From contig JAVBXN010000015.1 of NCBI GenBank assembly GCA_030824515.1, positions 1-64,000 of the forward strand: DNA of 64,000 nucleotides, in the 5' to 3' direction. Source of the stretch: Pelobacter sp. Lineage in GTDB: Bacteria; Desulfobacterota; Desulfuromonadia; Geobacterales; Pseudopelobacteraceae. Positions 25,669 through 33,038 of this stretch are shown piece after piece. A program made the position numbers and the translations under genes. The notes under the pieces are model-generated. The model made no database searches and was not told the origin of the DNA. It saw nothing but the letters and a program-made list of their open reading frames with translations. The first letter of the stretch is position 1, and each line of letters begins with the position of its first letter.

Positions 25669-25756
25669 TCCCCCCTTTACGAAAGGGGGGCAGGGGGGAT
25701 TTGGTTTTAACGTCCACGGCAAATCCCCCTGAATCCCCCTTTCAAAAAGGGGGACT
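25669..25756. repeat. GC-rich double-palindrome repeat, copy 1
   Basis: Two hairpins are joined by a short spacer: CCCCCCTTTACGAAAGGGGG and CCCCCTTTCAAAAAGGGGG, with GGGGATTT and AAATCCCC inner tracts. It lies in the gap between mftC and the OYE-like gene. Copies with the same layout occur at 28050-28129 and 48086-48175. Confidence 0.85.
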
Positions 25757-25765
25757 TTAAATTAA

Positions 25766-26806
25766 TCAGGCCGCTTCAGCCAACCGGTTATCGGCAATTG
25801 ATGTCACGCAGCGCTCCAGACACTCGGGGTCACCGCCGTTGATGTCGTTCTTGAGATGCCAGGCCACGGCCGGGCAGCCGCCGTGACACTGGTCGAAGCG
25901 CTGGCACTCCTCGCAGGAGTGGATGCGCAGGTTGCGGAACGACTCGTATATCTCCGAACCGTCCCAGATTTCCTGGAAACTGTTCTGGCGCAGGTCGCCG
26001 GCCTCGAAACGATCGGTCTGCAGAAAGGCGCAGGGGTACATGTGTCCGGTGGGACTGACGCAACAGGTCAGTTTGGCCGCGCCGCACAGGTTTAGTCCCA
26101 ATCCCTGTCGCTCCTGGCTGGTCAGCGAGAAGAAGCTGTCACCGGTGCGCACGTCGCCGCTGGATGACAGCCAGTCGGAAAAAGCCAGCAGCTGGGCCGG
26201 GGAGGGACGCAGGCTTTCCCAGTTGTCGGCGCCGCGACCGGATGGGCGGAAACGGCTGACTCGCAGAGATACGCCCAGGGAGCTGGCCATTTCGTGCATG
26301 GCCGGAATCTCGTCGGCGTTCTGGGCGGTCAGCACGGTGTTGATGCTGGTGGGAATTTTGGTTGCGGCCAGCAGTTTGACCGCTGCAATCGCTGCATCGA
26401 AGACGCCTGCGCCGCGAATCGCATCACAGGTTTCACGCTTGGCTCCATCCATGCTGACCTGGATTGCGACCAGCCGGTTTCTGGAAAGCCGCGCCACCAG
26501 TTCGGGGGTGAACAGTGTGCCGTTGGTGGAGATGCAGGTCATGATGCCATGGGAGTGGCAGGCCGCCAGGATCTCTTCGAAATCAGGGCGGATGAACGGC
26601 TCGCCCCCGCCGAAATTGACCTGGAAAACTCCTGCCGTGTGCAGCTGTTCAACCAGGTCGAGCGCCTCGGCTGTCGTCAGCTCGTTGCAGGCTTTCTCTC
26701 CAGATGACGAGAGGCAGTGGCTGCATCGCAGGTTGCAGGCCAGGGTGACCTCCCAGGTCAGGTTTACCGGGGAACGCATTCCCATTTCGACGTATTTATT
26801 GCTCAT
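25766..26806 (-). CDS. mftC: Mycofactocin radical SAM maturase MftC
   Basis: The 346-residue protein has the radical SAM CX3CX2C motif (Cys24, Cys28, Cys31 in ACNLRCSHCLSS) after PVNLTWEVT, the GGGEP SAM motif, and a C-terminal SPASM domain with Cys-rich CGAAKLTCC, CEECQRFDQCHGGC and a final Cys. MftC oxidatively decarboxylates the C-terminal Tyr of MftA and cross-links it to the adjacent Val. The start codon lies 11 bases inside the end of mftB, indicating translational coupling. The first ten genes' order (A-B-C) and the family phrases VNLTWE and CLSSSG match known MftC. Cytoplasmic, requiring S-adenosylmethionine and iron-sulfur clusters. Confidence 0.93.
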   Translation of the reverse strand: MSNKYVEMGMRSPVNLTWEVTLACNLRCSHCLSSSGEKACNELTTAEALDLVEQLHTAGVFQVNFGGGEPFIRPDFEEILAACHSHGIMTCISTNGTLFTPELVARLSRNRLVAIQVSMDGAKRETCDAIRGAGVFDAAIAAVKLLAATKIPTSINTVLTAQNADEIPAMHEMASSLGVSLRVSRFRPSGRGADNWESLRPSPAQLLAFSDWLSSSGDVRTGDSFFSLTSQERQGLGLNLCGAAKLTCCVSPTGHMYPCAFLQTDRFEAGDLRQNSFQEIWDGSEIYESFRNLRIHSCEECQRFDQCHGGCPAVAWHLKNDINGGDPECLERCVTSIADNRLAEAA

Positions 26807-27044
26807 GGAGAAATCCTTTTTCCAGGAGTTGAGTTACGAATTTGTTCAGGGCCATCTTCTGGGATTCGGAAACGCCTGCGGGGAATTCGTCCCGCCTGCG
26901 GATGGTTCCGAAAAAATCGGCCGGGATGAGGGTGCCAGTGGCCGCGAAGAGCAGGCGCGGTCCCCTGCAATCGTAAAACAGGAGACCGAACCTCTCTTGC
27001 CGCGCGCGGCAGGACGGATGCAGCTTTATGCCTGCCGCAGCCAT
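26796..27044 (-). CDS. mftB: Mycofactocin precursor-binding protein MftB
   Basis: From the ATG at 27044 the protein has 82 residues. The diagnostic MftB segment is RQERFGLLFYDCRGPRLLF near the N-terminus, followed by a helical PqqD-like region (RRDEFPAGVSESQK to LLEKGF). MftB is a RiPP recognition element that binds the MftA leader and presents it to MftC. It begins one base after the mftA stop and overlaps mftC by 11 bases. The longer ORF to 27119 overlaps mftA and lacks a start signal. Confidence 0.9.
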   Translation of the reverse strand: MAAAGIKLHPSCRARQERFGLLFYDCRGPRLLFAATGTLIPADFFGTIRRRDEFPAGVSESQKMALNKFVTQLLEKGFLHEQ

Positions 27045-27045
27045 C

Positions 27046-27153
27046 CTAGTAAACCCCGCAGATTCCGTCGATTGCGAGCTCTTCAACCTGGATTTCCTCC
27101 AGGATGCGGGGCTCCTCACTGCAAGTTACTTCTGCCTGAAATTCTGCTTCCAT
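27046..27153 (-). CDS. mftA: Mycofactocin precursor peptide MftA
   Basis: This 35-residue peptide has an acidic leader (EEIQVEELAI) and ends in IDGICGVY, the MftA core signature (IDGMCGVY in mycobacteria) with Ile for Met. MftC acts on the terminal Val-Tyr. A strong ribosome-binding site (AAAGGAGAG) precedes the ATG at 27153, and mftB starts one base after the stop. The longer in-frame ORF reaching 27453 reads through the promoter region and is not real. The peptide is the source of the redox cofactor premycofactocin/mycofactocin in the known pathway. This tiny gene is the best single evidence that the locus is mycofactocin and not another PqqD/radical SAM system. Confidence 0.93.
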   Translation of the reverse strand: MEAEFQAEVTCSEEPRILEEIQVEELAIDGICGVY

Positions 27154-27210
27154 GTTACTCTCCTTTCTGTTCGCTCCATTTCCGGATGCGCTGTTATGTG
27201 ACATGTATAC

Positions 27211-27227
27211 TGCAACCGCAATGCCAA
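27211..27227 (-). promoter_or_regulatory. Candidate sigma-54 promoter for the mft operon
   Basis: The minus strand reads TTGGCATTGCGGTTGCA: TGGCA, then TTGC, with GG and GC ten bases apart, two mismatches to the sigma-54 consensus. The -12 element lies about 60 bases before the mftA start. Confidence 0.55.
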
Positions 27228-27352
27228 AAATATAACAACGATATATAGCGCTGTTTTCCGGTGTTTGCGGCTGTATGAAAATTGAGTGTTCGGCAAAGTG
27301 TAGAGAAAAGGGGCATTGGAATATATGCCGGTGGAGTGCTACGAACAGTTGG

Positions 27353-27389
27353 TTGTAGATTAAATCCCCAATGGGTATTTTATCTACAA
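27353..27389. promoter_or_regulatory. Dyad upstream of the mft promoter
   Basis: Perfect arms TTGTAGAT (27353-27360) and ATCTACAA (27382-27389) flank 21 bases in an AT-rich divergent region of 358 bases between mftA and the Nudix gene. It lies about 130 bases upstream of the sigma-54-like site, a usual distance for an activator site, and could equally serve the Nudix gene. Confidence 0.4.
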
Positions 27390-27511
27390 TATTATAAACC
27401 CGTGTTTTGTAAAAACAGTGTATCTCGGACATGGGAATGAAGTCTGCATGCATTTTGTGGATGATCAGCTAAGGCATTGGTCCAGTGTCCCTGGGCCCGG
27501 AAGGCGACCAC

Positions 27512-28024
27512 ATGTTTGAAAAAAACTCCTGCTGTTCCTATTGCGGCACCAGATTCCAAATTTTTGATTCCTGGCCGAAGAGCTGCCGGCTTTGCGGCAA
27601 CACCAGCTACCTGAACCCGCTGCCGGTGGTTGTGCTGCTGGCGCCGGTGGACGGCGGCCTGGTGGTGGCCAGAAGGAATATCGATCCGCGCAAGGGGACG
27701 TTCGTGCTGCCGGGAGGGTATCTGGACCTGGGTGAGACCTGGCAGCAGGGTGCGCAGCGGGAGATGTTCGAGGAAACCGGGATAATGGTGGACGTGGACG
27801 GCATCACCCTTTACGATGTGAGCAACGGACTCGATAACACGCTGGTGATCGTCGGTCTTGCTTCGAACCAGCCCGCCAGTTGCATGCAGCCGTTCTCGTC
27901 AGACGAGACGCAGGAGATCGGCCTGATCCGGGAACCGGTCCAGCTCGGTTTCCCATTGCATAACCTGCTGGTGCAGAGATACTTTGCGGAGGCAGGCAAA
28001 CTACAGGCAAATCCCCCCTGGTAG
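27512..28024 (+). CDS. Nudix hydrolase with N-terminal zinc ribbon
   Basis: From the ATG at 27512 the protein has 170 residues. An N-terminal zinc knuckle (CSYCGTRF, then CRLCGN) leads to a Nudix domain with the complete box GGYLDLGETWQQGAQREMFE-ETG (about residues 68-91). Zinc-ribbon Nudix proteins resemble NudC-type or ADP-ribose hydrolases. They hydrolyse nucleoside diphosphates linked to another group, and NADH, ADP-ribose or CoA types are possible here. It is divergent from the mft operon across a shared regulatory region. A GTG at 27485 is an alternative start. Confidence 0.87.
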   Translation: MFEKNSCCSYCGTRFQIFDSWPKSCRLCGNTSYLNPLPVVVLLAPVDGGLVVARRNIDPRKGTFVLPGGYLDLGETWQQGAQREMFEETGIMVDVDGITLYDVSNGLDNTLVIVGLASNQPASCMQPFSSDETQEIGLIREPVQLGFPLHNLLVQRYFAEAGKLQANPPW

Positions 28025-28049
28025 CATGTGAATAGTATTCTTCCGCTAT

Positions 28050-28129
28050 AACCCCTCTAAATCTCCCCTTATCTAAGGGGAGACTTAAAGGCTTCCCCCT
28101 TTGTGAAAGGGGGATTGAGGGGGATTTGC
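28050..28129. repeat. GC-rich double-palindrome repeat, copy 2
   Basis: Two adjacent hairpins (CTCCCCTTATCTAAGGGGAG and CCCCCTTTGTGAAAGGGGG, followed by GGGGGATTT) fill the gap between the Nudix and MFS genes. Same family as at 25669 and 48086. Confidence 0.85.
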
Positions 28130-28174
28130 TTTTGAATGTACAAAACAGGAATAAATGGATTGTCCCAACCAATC

Positions 28175-29380
28175 ATGAAAAACACTTATTCCAACATCAG
28201 AAAACTGTACGCCTTTTCCTTCCTGCAGATGATGCTGTTTCCGATGGCGATCATTACGCTGTTCTGGAAGGACCACATCGGCCTGTCGCTGACGCAGATC
28301 CTGCTGCTGCAGGGGATCCTCTCGGTCGTGATGGTGGTGATGGAGTATCCCAGCGGATATGTCAGCGACCGGATCGGCTACCGGGCCGCGCTCAACATCG
28401 CCGCGCTGCTGGGCATGGCCGGCTGGGGGCTGTATTCGGTGGCGGGCAGCTTTGCGCATGTGATGGCGGCCGAGATTCTGCTGGGGATCTCGCTGGCGTT
28501 CATCAGCGGTTCGGACAGCGCGCTGCTGTATGAAACCCTCAAGCAGCAGGGTACGCTGCAGGAGTACACCCGCCACCAGGGGCGCATGAGCGGCTATGCC
28601 CAGGGGGGCGAGGCGCTGGGGGCGGTATTTGCCGGGCTGCTCTACGCGGCCGCGCCGCTGCTTCCCTTCATCCTGCAGATCGGGGTCTGGTTCCTGGCGC
28701 TGCTGCTGACCCGTTCGCTGGTCGAACCGGCCCGGGAGATCGCCGTCCACGACGGACACCTGGTGGAGGCGTTCCGCACCGCGCGCTACGCCTTCGTGGA
28801 GAACCGGAGCCTGCGCTACACGATCCTGCTCAACTCGGTGCTGGGCATCGCCTCGTTCTATCCGGTCTGGCTGATCCAGCCCTACATGCAGCAGGCCGGG
28901 GTGCCGTTGACCTGGTTCGGCCCGGTCTGGAGCGTGGCCAACCTGACCGTGGCGGTTTTCGCGCTGGCCAGCCATCGCCTGAGCGCCGGCCTCGGCGAGC
29001 GGCAGATGGTGATGCTGTTCGTTGTGTTGGTTACGGCGGGATATCTGGGATTGGGGATGACCGGAGGGGTCTGGGGCTTTCTGTTCTATTACCTGCTGAC
29101 GAGCATGCGGGGGCTGCGCGGTCCGATGATGCTCAACATCACCCAGAAGGAGTGCCCTTCGGCCAACCGTGCCGGCATACTCTCGCTGCAGTCGCTCTGC
29201 TTCCGGCTGCTGTTCGTCTGCACCGGGCCGCTGGTGGGAATGCTGGCCGACCGGGACGGGGTCGGACGCGCCTTTCAAATCCTGCTGTTTGTTTTCCTGA
29301 TCGTACTGCCGCCACTTGCGATTCTCTTCTACCGGAACCTGCCGGTTGAACTCAAGGGTCTCCCCGCATCACCGGAATAG
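28175..29380 (+). CDS. MFS transporter
   Basis: The protein has about 401 residues from the ATG at 28175 and is a 12-helix major facilitator. The first loop reads YPSGYVSDRIGYRAAL, a form of the MFS loop 2-3 motif GX3DRXGRR. Helices are evenly spaced and the N-terminal and C-terminal halves are joined by a charged central loop. The substrate is not evident; drug or small-metabolite efflux is typical for this size. An upstream ATG at 28136 directly after the repeat is an alternative start; neither has a clear ribosome-binding site. It follows the Nudix gene on the plus strand and converges on the P-loop ATPase gene. Confidence 0.82.
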   Translation: MKNTYSNIRKLYAFSFLQMMLFPMAIITLFWKDHIGLSLTQILLLQGILSVVMVVMEYPSGYVSDRIGYRAALNIAALLGMAGWGLYSVAGSFAHVMAAEILLGISLAFISGSDSALLYETLKQQGTLQEYTRHQGRMSGYAQGGEALGAVFAGLLYAAAPLLPFILQIGVWFLALLLTRSLVEPAREIAVHDGHLVEAFRTARYAFVENRSLRYTILLNSVLGIASFYPVWLIQPYMQQAGVPLTWFGPVWSVANLTVAVFALASHRLSAGLGERQMVMLFVVLVTAGYLGLGMTGGVWGFLFYYLLTSMRGLRGPMMLNITQKECPSANRAGILSLQSLCFRLLFVCTGPLVGMLADRDGVGRAFQILLFVFLIVLPPLAILFYRNLPVELKGLPASPE

Positions 29381-29418
29381 ACTCCGAAGAGCCCCTTCAT
29401 CCTTCTCGTGCCGCCGTT

Positions 29419-30171
29419 TCAGCTCGCCGGAAGCCAGATGCCCGCCCCCATGGACATGCCGGTGTCGAGGCAGCCCAGGTAGTCGCTGTGAATGCGCAGG
29501 CCGTTTTCCAGTATCGACATTCCGACCTCAACCTTGTGGAAAGCCTCGTTGCGGCTGCGATCGGCTACCAGCAGCACCGTCGAATTGATCTGCCTGAGCT
29601 TGAGGTAGAGTTCGGAGATGTTCTTGAGGTTATCAGGAAAGAAGTCTTCAACCGGATCGAGGACGATCAGCTTGCATTTGTAGTATTCGCTGAACTGGTG
29701 CAGATAGGCATAGGTTTTGGTCATGCTTCCGGAAACGTCGATCAGGTGCGGCGAAACCCCGAAACACTCGTCGAACAGCGAGATGTGGGTGAAATTGTCG
29801 ATGTTGTCGTCGATGCGCGAAGACAGTTGCGGCACGCTGCGCCACTCCCTGACCAGACGTTTGAAGCGGCGATGGCTGTCTTCGTCCGTGTCGCGGGCAT
29901 TGATGAAAAGCACCTTGCCCGGTTGCAGGCAGGGGTAACGGTCAAGAAACGGCAGGCCGAATGCCACCGACATGGCCAGTTGTGTCGCCAGGGTGGTCTT
30001 GCCGAAGATGTCACTGGTCTGCAGTGAAACCAGCGCATTGGCCGGGATCAGTTTGTCTATCAGGTACTCTTCCGGCTTTGGCGGGGTGAACTGGCGGCTC
30101 TGCCACTCCTTGATCCCCAGTTTACCGGAAAAGGGGTTCTCCTCGATCTTCAGGTTGGCTGCTATGGCCAT
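29419..30171 (-). CDS. RecA/RepA-like P-loop ATPase with altered Walker A
   Basis: The 250-residue protein follows a strong AGGAGGAG site. It resembles the AAA_25/RepA-type ATPases: a hydrophobic strand before SLQTSDIFGKTTLATQLA, then VLFINARDTDED, a Walker B-like KLIVLDPVEDFF, and a sensor strand VLLVADRSR. In the Walker A the first Gly of GX4GKT is Thr, although GKTT is kept. It has no DNA-binding extension that I can see. Nucleotide binding is likely, but the function is unknown. It is convergent with the MFS gene and upstream of, but not overlapping, the DHH gene. Confidence 0.72.
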   Translation of the reverse strand: MAIAANLKIEENPFSGKLGIKEWQSRQFTPPKPEEYLIDKLIPANALVSLQTSDIFGKTTLATQLAMSVAFGLPFLDRYPCLQPGKVLFINARDTDEDSHRRFKRLVREWRSVPQLSSRIDDNIDNFTHISLFDECFGVSPHLIDVSGSMTKTYAYLHQFSEYYKCKLIVLDPVEDFFPDNLKNISELYLKLRQINSTVLLVADRSRNEAFHKVEVGMSILENGLRIHSDYLGCLDTGMSMGAGIWLPAS

Positions 30172-30361
30172 GGATTAAGCTCCTCCTGGTACGTGTCGCC
30201 TGCAGGGTGGTAATGCCGCTCTATCAATAGCATGGCGCAACTGGGCGGGCAAGTTTGCAGTGCAGGCGCCGGAAAAGGTGTCCGGCAGAGGCCGTGCCCG
30301 GAGCATCAATGTTCGCCTCCGGGTCTGGCGGTCGCGCTTCAATCATGAAACCGTTGGTCTT

Positions 30362-31420
30362 TCATCGCGGTTCGATCAGCCTGCGCGGAATTGCATCCCC
30401 GATGGAGAGCTCCTGCAATAGCCCTCTGGTCAGGAATCCTTCGACCTCTTTCAGCGCGGCCTGGTTGTGCGGTACATTATCCAGCTTGCCACCCGCCATC
30501 ATGCCGTGCCCTCCGGCCATCCCTCTTCCCGCCACAAGTCTTTTGATGATTTCTCCCGCATTCAGGAGATGGCTGGTGGTGCGGATCGAGAGGATTACTT
30601 CGTCGTTGTAATGCCCGATGCTCAGCACGGTTTCGATACCCTCGAGCCTGATCAGGTAGTCGGCCATTTCCGAAACCACTTCGGGAAAACAGATCTCCTG
30701 AAGGTTTACAACCAGCAGCTTTCCGTAAATCGTCGCGTTTTCAACTCCGCTGTGGATTGTGCGAAAGTGCTCCACAGGCAGTTTGGGGTTGGTTATCTCA
30801 TACAGAAGCCGCTTGTTCGCCAGGGGGAAGAGGCGCAGATACGCCTCCCGGTCGGGCCGGGTCGCCTCCCGGCCCAGATCCTGAGTTTCGGATTTGATCG
30901 CGTAGAACAGGGCCGTGGCCAGTTTCGTGCCGATGGTGATGTCCTGCGCCAGCAGGTATTCGTACAGTATCGTGGCGGTCACACCGTAATCATCGCGAAT
31001 GTCCACCCAGCGGCAACTTTTGCTCGTTTCGCGCAGCGGGTGATGATCGATGACAATATCGACCCGCCGATCCGGGGCAAGGGAGTTGTTGCCCGTGCCC
31101 GGCTGGGTGTCGAGCATGCAGACCGCGCTGTATTCATTCAGATCCACCATTTCCAGCGGGATCATCGTTATATCCAGTTGCCTGGCCATGGCGATGTTCT
31201 CGCTGCGCCCGATCATGCCGGAAAAGGTGATCAGGGCATCCCTGCTAAGCTTCATGGCCAGCAGGTGGCGCAGCGCCATGGCTGATGCCAGGCAATCCGG
31301 ATCCGGATTGTCATGGATGATGATAATGGTCTTTCCCTTGCCACGCAGCCATTCCAGCATCCCGTCTGAATTGGCTTTTGAGCGACGGAGACTCTCAGGT
31401 ACGCAGTCATCGCTATTCAT
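30362..31420 (-). CDS. DHH-family phosphoesterase
   Basis: From the ATG at 31420, with GAGGAGG seven bases upstream, the protein has 352 residues. It carries the DHH motifs: HDNPDPDC (motif I), CMLDTQPG (motif II) and IVIDHHPL (motif III) with a C-terminal GGHGMMAGG DHHA1-like Gly-rich motif. Relatives hydrolyse cyclic dinucleotides, pAp or short oligoribonucleotides using manganese. The substrate cannot be assigned from the sequence. The gene overlaps glpD by eight bases and may be cotranscribed with glpKD. An internal polar stretch replaces the membrane and PAS parts of GdpP, so it is a stand-alone soluble type. Confidence 0.87.
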   Translation of the reverse strand: MNSDDCVPESLRRSKANSDGMLEWLRGKGKTIIIIHDNPDPDCLASAMALRHLLAMKLSRDALITFSGMIGRSENIAMARQLDITMIPLEMVDLNEYSAVCMLDTQPGTGNNSLAPDRRVDIVIDHHPLRETSKSCRWVDIRDDYGVTATILYEYLLAQDITIGTKLATALFYAIKSETQDLGREATRPDREAYLRLFPLANKRLLYEITNPKLPVEHFRTIHSGVENATIYGKLLVVNLQEICFPEVVSEMADYLIRLEGIETVLSIGHYNDEVILSIRTTSHLLNAGEIIKRLVAGRGMAGGHGMMAGGKLDNVPHNQAALKEVEGFLTRGLLQELSIGDAIPRRLIEPR

Positions 31421-33038
31421 GGCTTTCCTCCTCATGATGTTTCAACAGGTACCCGCCGGCCAGTTCGGTAAAGGCGGCAACCTGCAACTCCTGCCAGGCT
31501 TGATCCCGAGCCAGTTCCCTGGCCATCAGTCCGGCCACCAGCGGCGCCGCGGCGATGGCGGCGCGGGCATCCAGAAGCAGTGCCCGGGTACGGCGGGCCA
31601 GCACGTCCTCGACCGTTCGCGCCCCCTCGTATCGTACACCCCAGACAACTTCGCCGACGCGGTAGGGGAGGGCGGGGTGCAGCAACTCGCTCCAGGCCGG
31701 ATTTTCCATGAACAGACCTTCAAGCTGCGCGGCATCGCTGCCGTAGACCAGCAGCGGGTCGGCCGGGTCGCCCCCCACCTGCCAACCGTGGATTTTAAGG
31801 CTGCCGGTGACGGATGGGCGTTCGTCCAGTCCGGCCACCTGTGCCGCTACGCTGACCGTGTCCTCCCCCATCCTGCGGTAGGTGGTCCATTTGCCGCCGG
31901 CGATCGTGACCAGGCCGCTGCTCTCCACCAGCAGGGTGTGGTCGCGGGAGAGCGAGGCGGTGTCGCCGCCGGCATCGTTGCGCACCAGCGGCCGGATGCC
32001 GGCGAAAACGCTAAGCACGTCGCTACGTTGCGGGTGGCGGGTCAGGTAGCGGGCGGCGTGGGAGAGCAGGAAGTCGATCTCTTCCGGCAGCGGGCGGGGT
32101 TCGAAGGTGGCTTCGGGGATTCGGGTGTCGGTGGTGCCGACGATGGTCCGGCCGTGCCAGGGGACCGCGAACAGCACCCGGCCGTCGTCGGTGTGCGGCA
32201 CCATGATCGCGCTGTCGCCCGTGAGGAACGAGCCCTCCAGCACCAGGTGCACCCCCTGACTGGGGGTGATCAGCTCTTTGGCTTCGGGATCGGCCATGCG
32301 CCGTACCCCGTCGATGAACGGACCGGCGGCGTTGATCACCACCCGGCCGCGGATGAAAAATTCCCGGCCGCTTTCCCGGTCATGTGCCCGTACCCCGGTC
32401 ACCAGTCCGTCTTCGCGGGTAATGCCGGTCACCGGCAGGTAGTTGAGCGCGACACCGCCCAGGTCGCTGACGGTCAGGGCCAGGCTGATTGCCATGCGCG
32501 AGTCGTCGAACTGGCCGTCGTGGTAGATCACCCCGCCGCGCAGGCCGTGCGGCTCCACGGTCGGGATCAACCGCAGGGTCTCCTCCCGCGACAGCAGCCG
32601 CGACGGTCCCAATCCCAGTTTTCCGGCCAGCACGTCGTACAGCTTTAGGCCGATCCCGTAGAAGGGGCCTTCCCACCAGTCGAAGAGCGGCACCACGAAG
32701 GACTGGTTGTGTACCAGGTGCGGGGCATTGCGGATCAGCAGGCCGCGCTCCCGCAGCGCCTCCAGCACCAGCGACAGGTTGCCCTGCTGCAGGTAGCGCA
32801 CCCCGCCATGGATCAGCTTGGTGCTGCGGCTGGAGGTGCCCTGGGCAAAGTCGCCCTGTTCCAGCAGCAGCGTACGGTAGCCGCGGCCGGCCGCCTCCAC
32901 CGCCGTGCCCAGGCCGGTGGCGCCGCCGCCGATCACGATCATGTCCCAGGTCTCTTCTTCCAGCCGGGAAAACAGGCTCCCCCGCCCTTGACGGGAGGGG
33001 GGTGGGGGGTGGGTGAAGCTGCCACATGTCGGCATCAT
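31413..33038 (-). CDS. glpD: Glycerol-3-phosphate dehydrogenase, FAD-dependent
   Basis: The 541-residue protein has an FAD site [18 protein letters not shown] at about residue 33, [17 protein letters not shown], and the family ending of the GlpD/GlpA C-terminal domain. It oxidises sn-glycerol-3-phosphate to dihydroxyacetone phosphate, giving electrons to quinone at the membrane. Its start (ATGATG at 33038) overlaps the glpK stop. The first about 30 residues ([15 protein letters not shown]) are encoded by a GC-rich repeat-like tract, so the N-terminus is unusually long. glpF is absent. Confidence 0.92.
   Translation of the reverse strand: MMPTCGSFTHPPPPSRQGRGSLFSRLEEETWDMIVIGGGATGLGTAVEAAGRGYRTLLLEQGDFAQGTSSRSTKLIHGGVRYLQQGNLSLVLEALRERGLLIRNAPHLVHNQSFVVPLFDWWEGPFYGIGLKLYDVLAGKLGLGPSRLLSREETLRLIPTVEPHGLRGGVIYHDGQFDDSRMAISLALTVSDLGGVALNYLPVTGITREDGLVTGVRAHDRESGREFFIRGRVVINAAGPFIDGVRRMADPEAKELITPSQGVHLVLEGSFLTGDSAIMVPHTDDGRVLFAVPWHGRTIVGTTDTRIPEATFEPRPLPEEIDFLLSHAARYLTRHPQRSDVLSVFAGIRPLVRNDAGGDTASLSRDHTLLVESSGLVTIAGGKWTTYRRMGEDTVSVAAQVAGLDERPSVTGSLKIHGWQVGGDPADPLLVYGSDAAQLEGLFMENPAWSELLHPALPYRVGEVVWGVRYEGARTVEDVLARRTRALLLDARAAIAAAPLVAGLMARELARDQAWQELQVAAFTELAGGYLLKHHEEESHE

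Noticed and set aside
27154-27453. N-terminal extension of the MftA frame
   Set aside because: It reads through the promoter region and lacks a ribosome-binding site; the ATG at 27153 has a strong one.
25669-28129. CRISPR array
   Set aside because: The GC-rich repeats are palindromic, irregularly spaced and few; there are no regular spacers or cas genes.
28085-29278. 397-residue minus-strand ORF
   Set aside because: Antisense to the MFS transporter and entirely Gln/His/Arg-rich; starts outside a ribosome-binding site.
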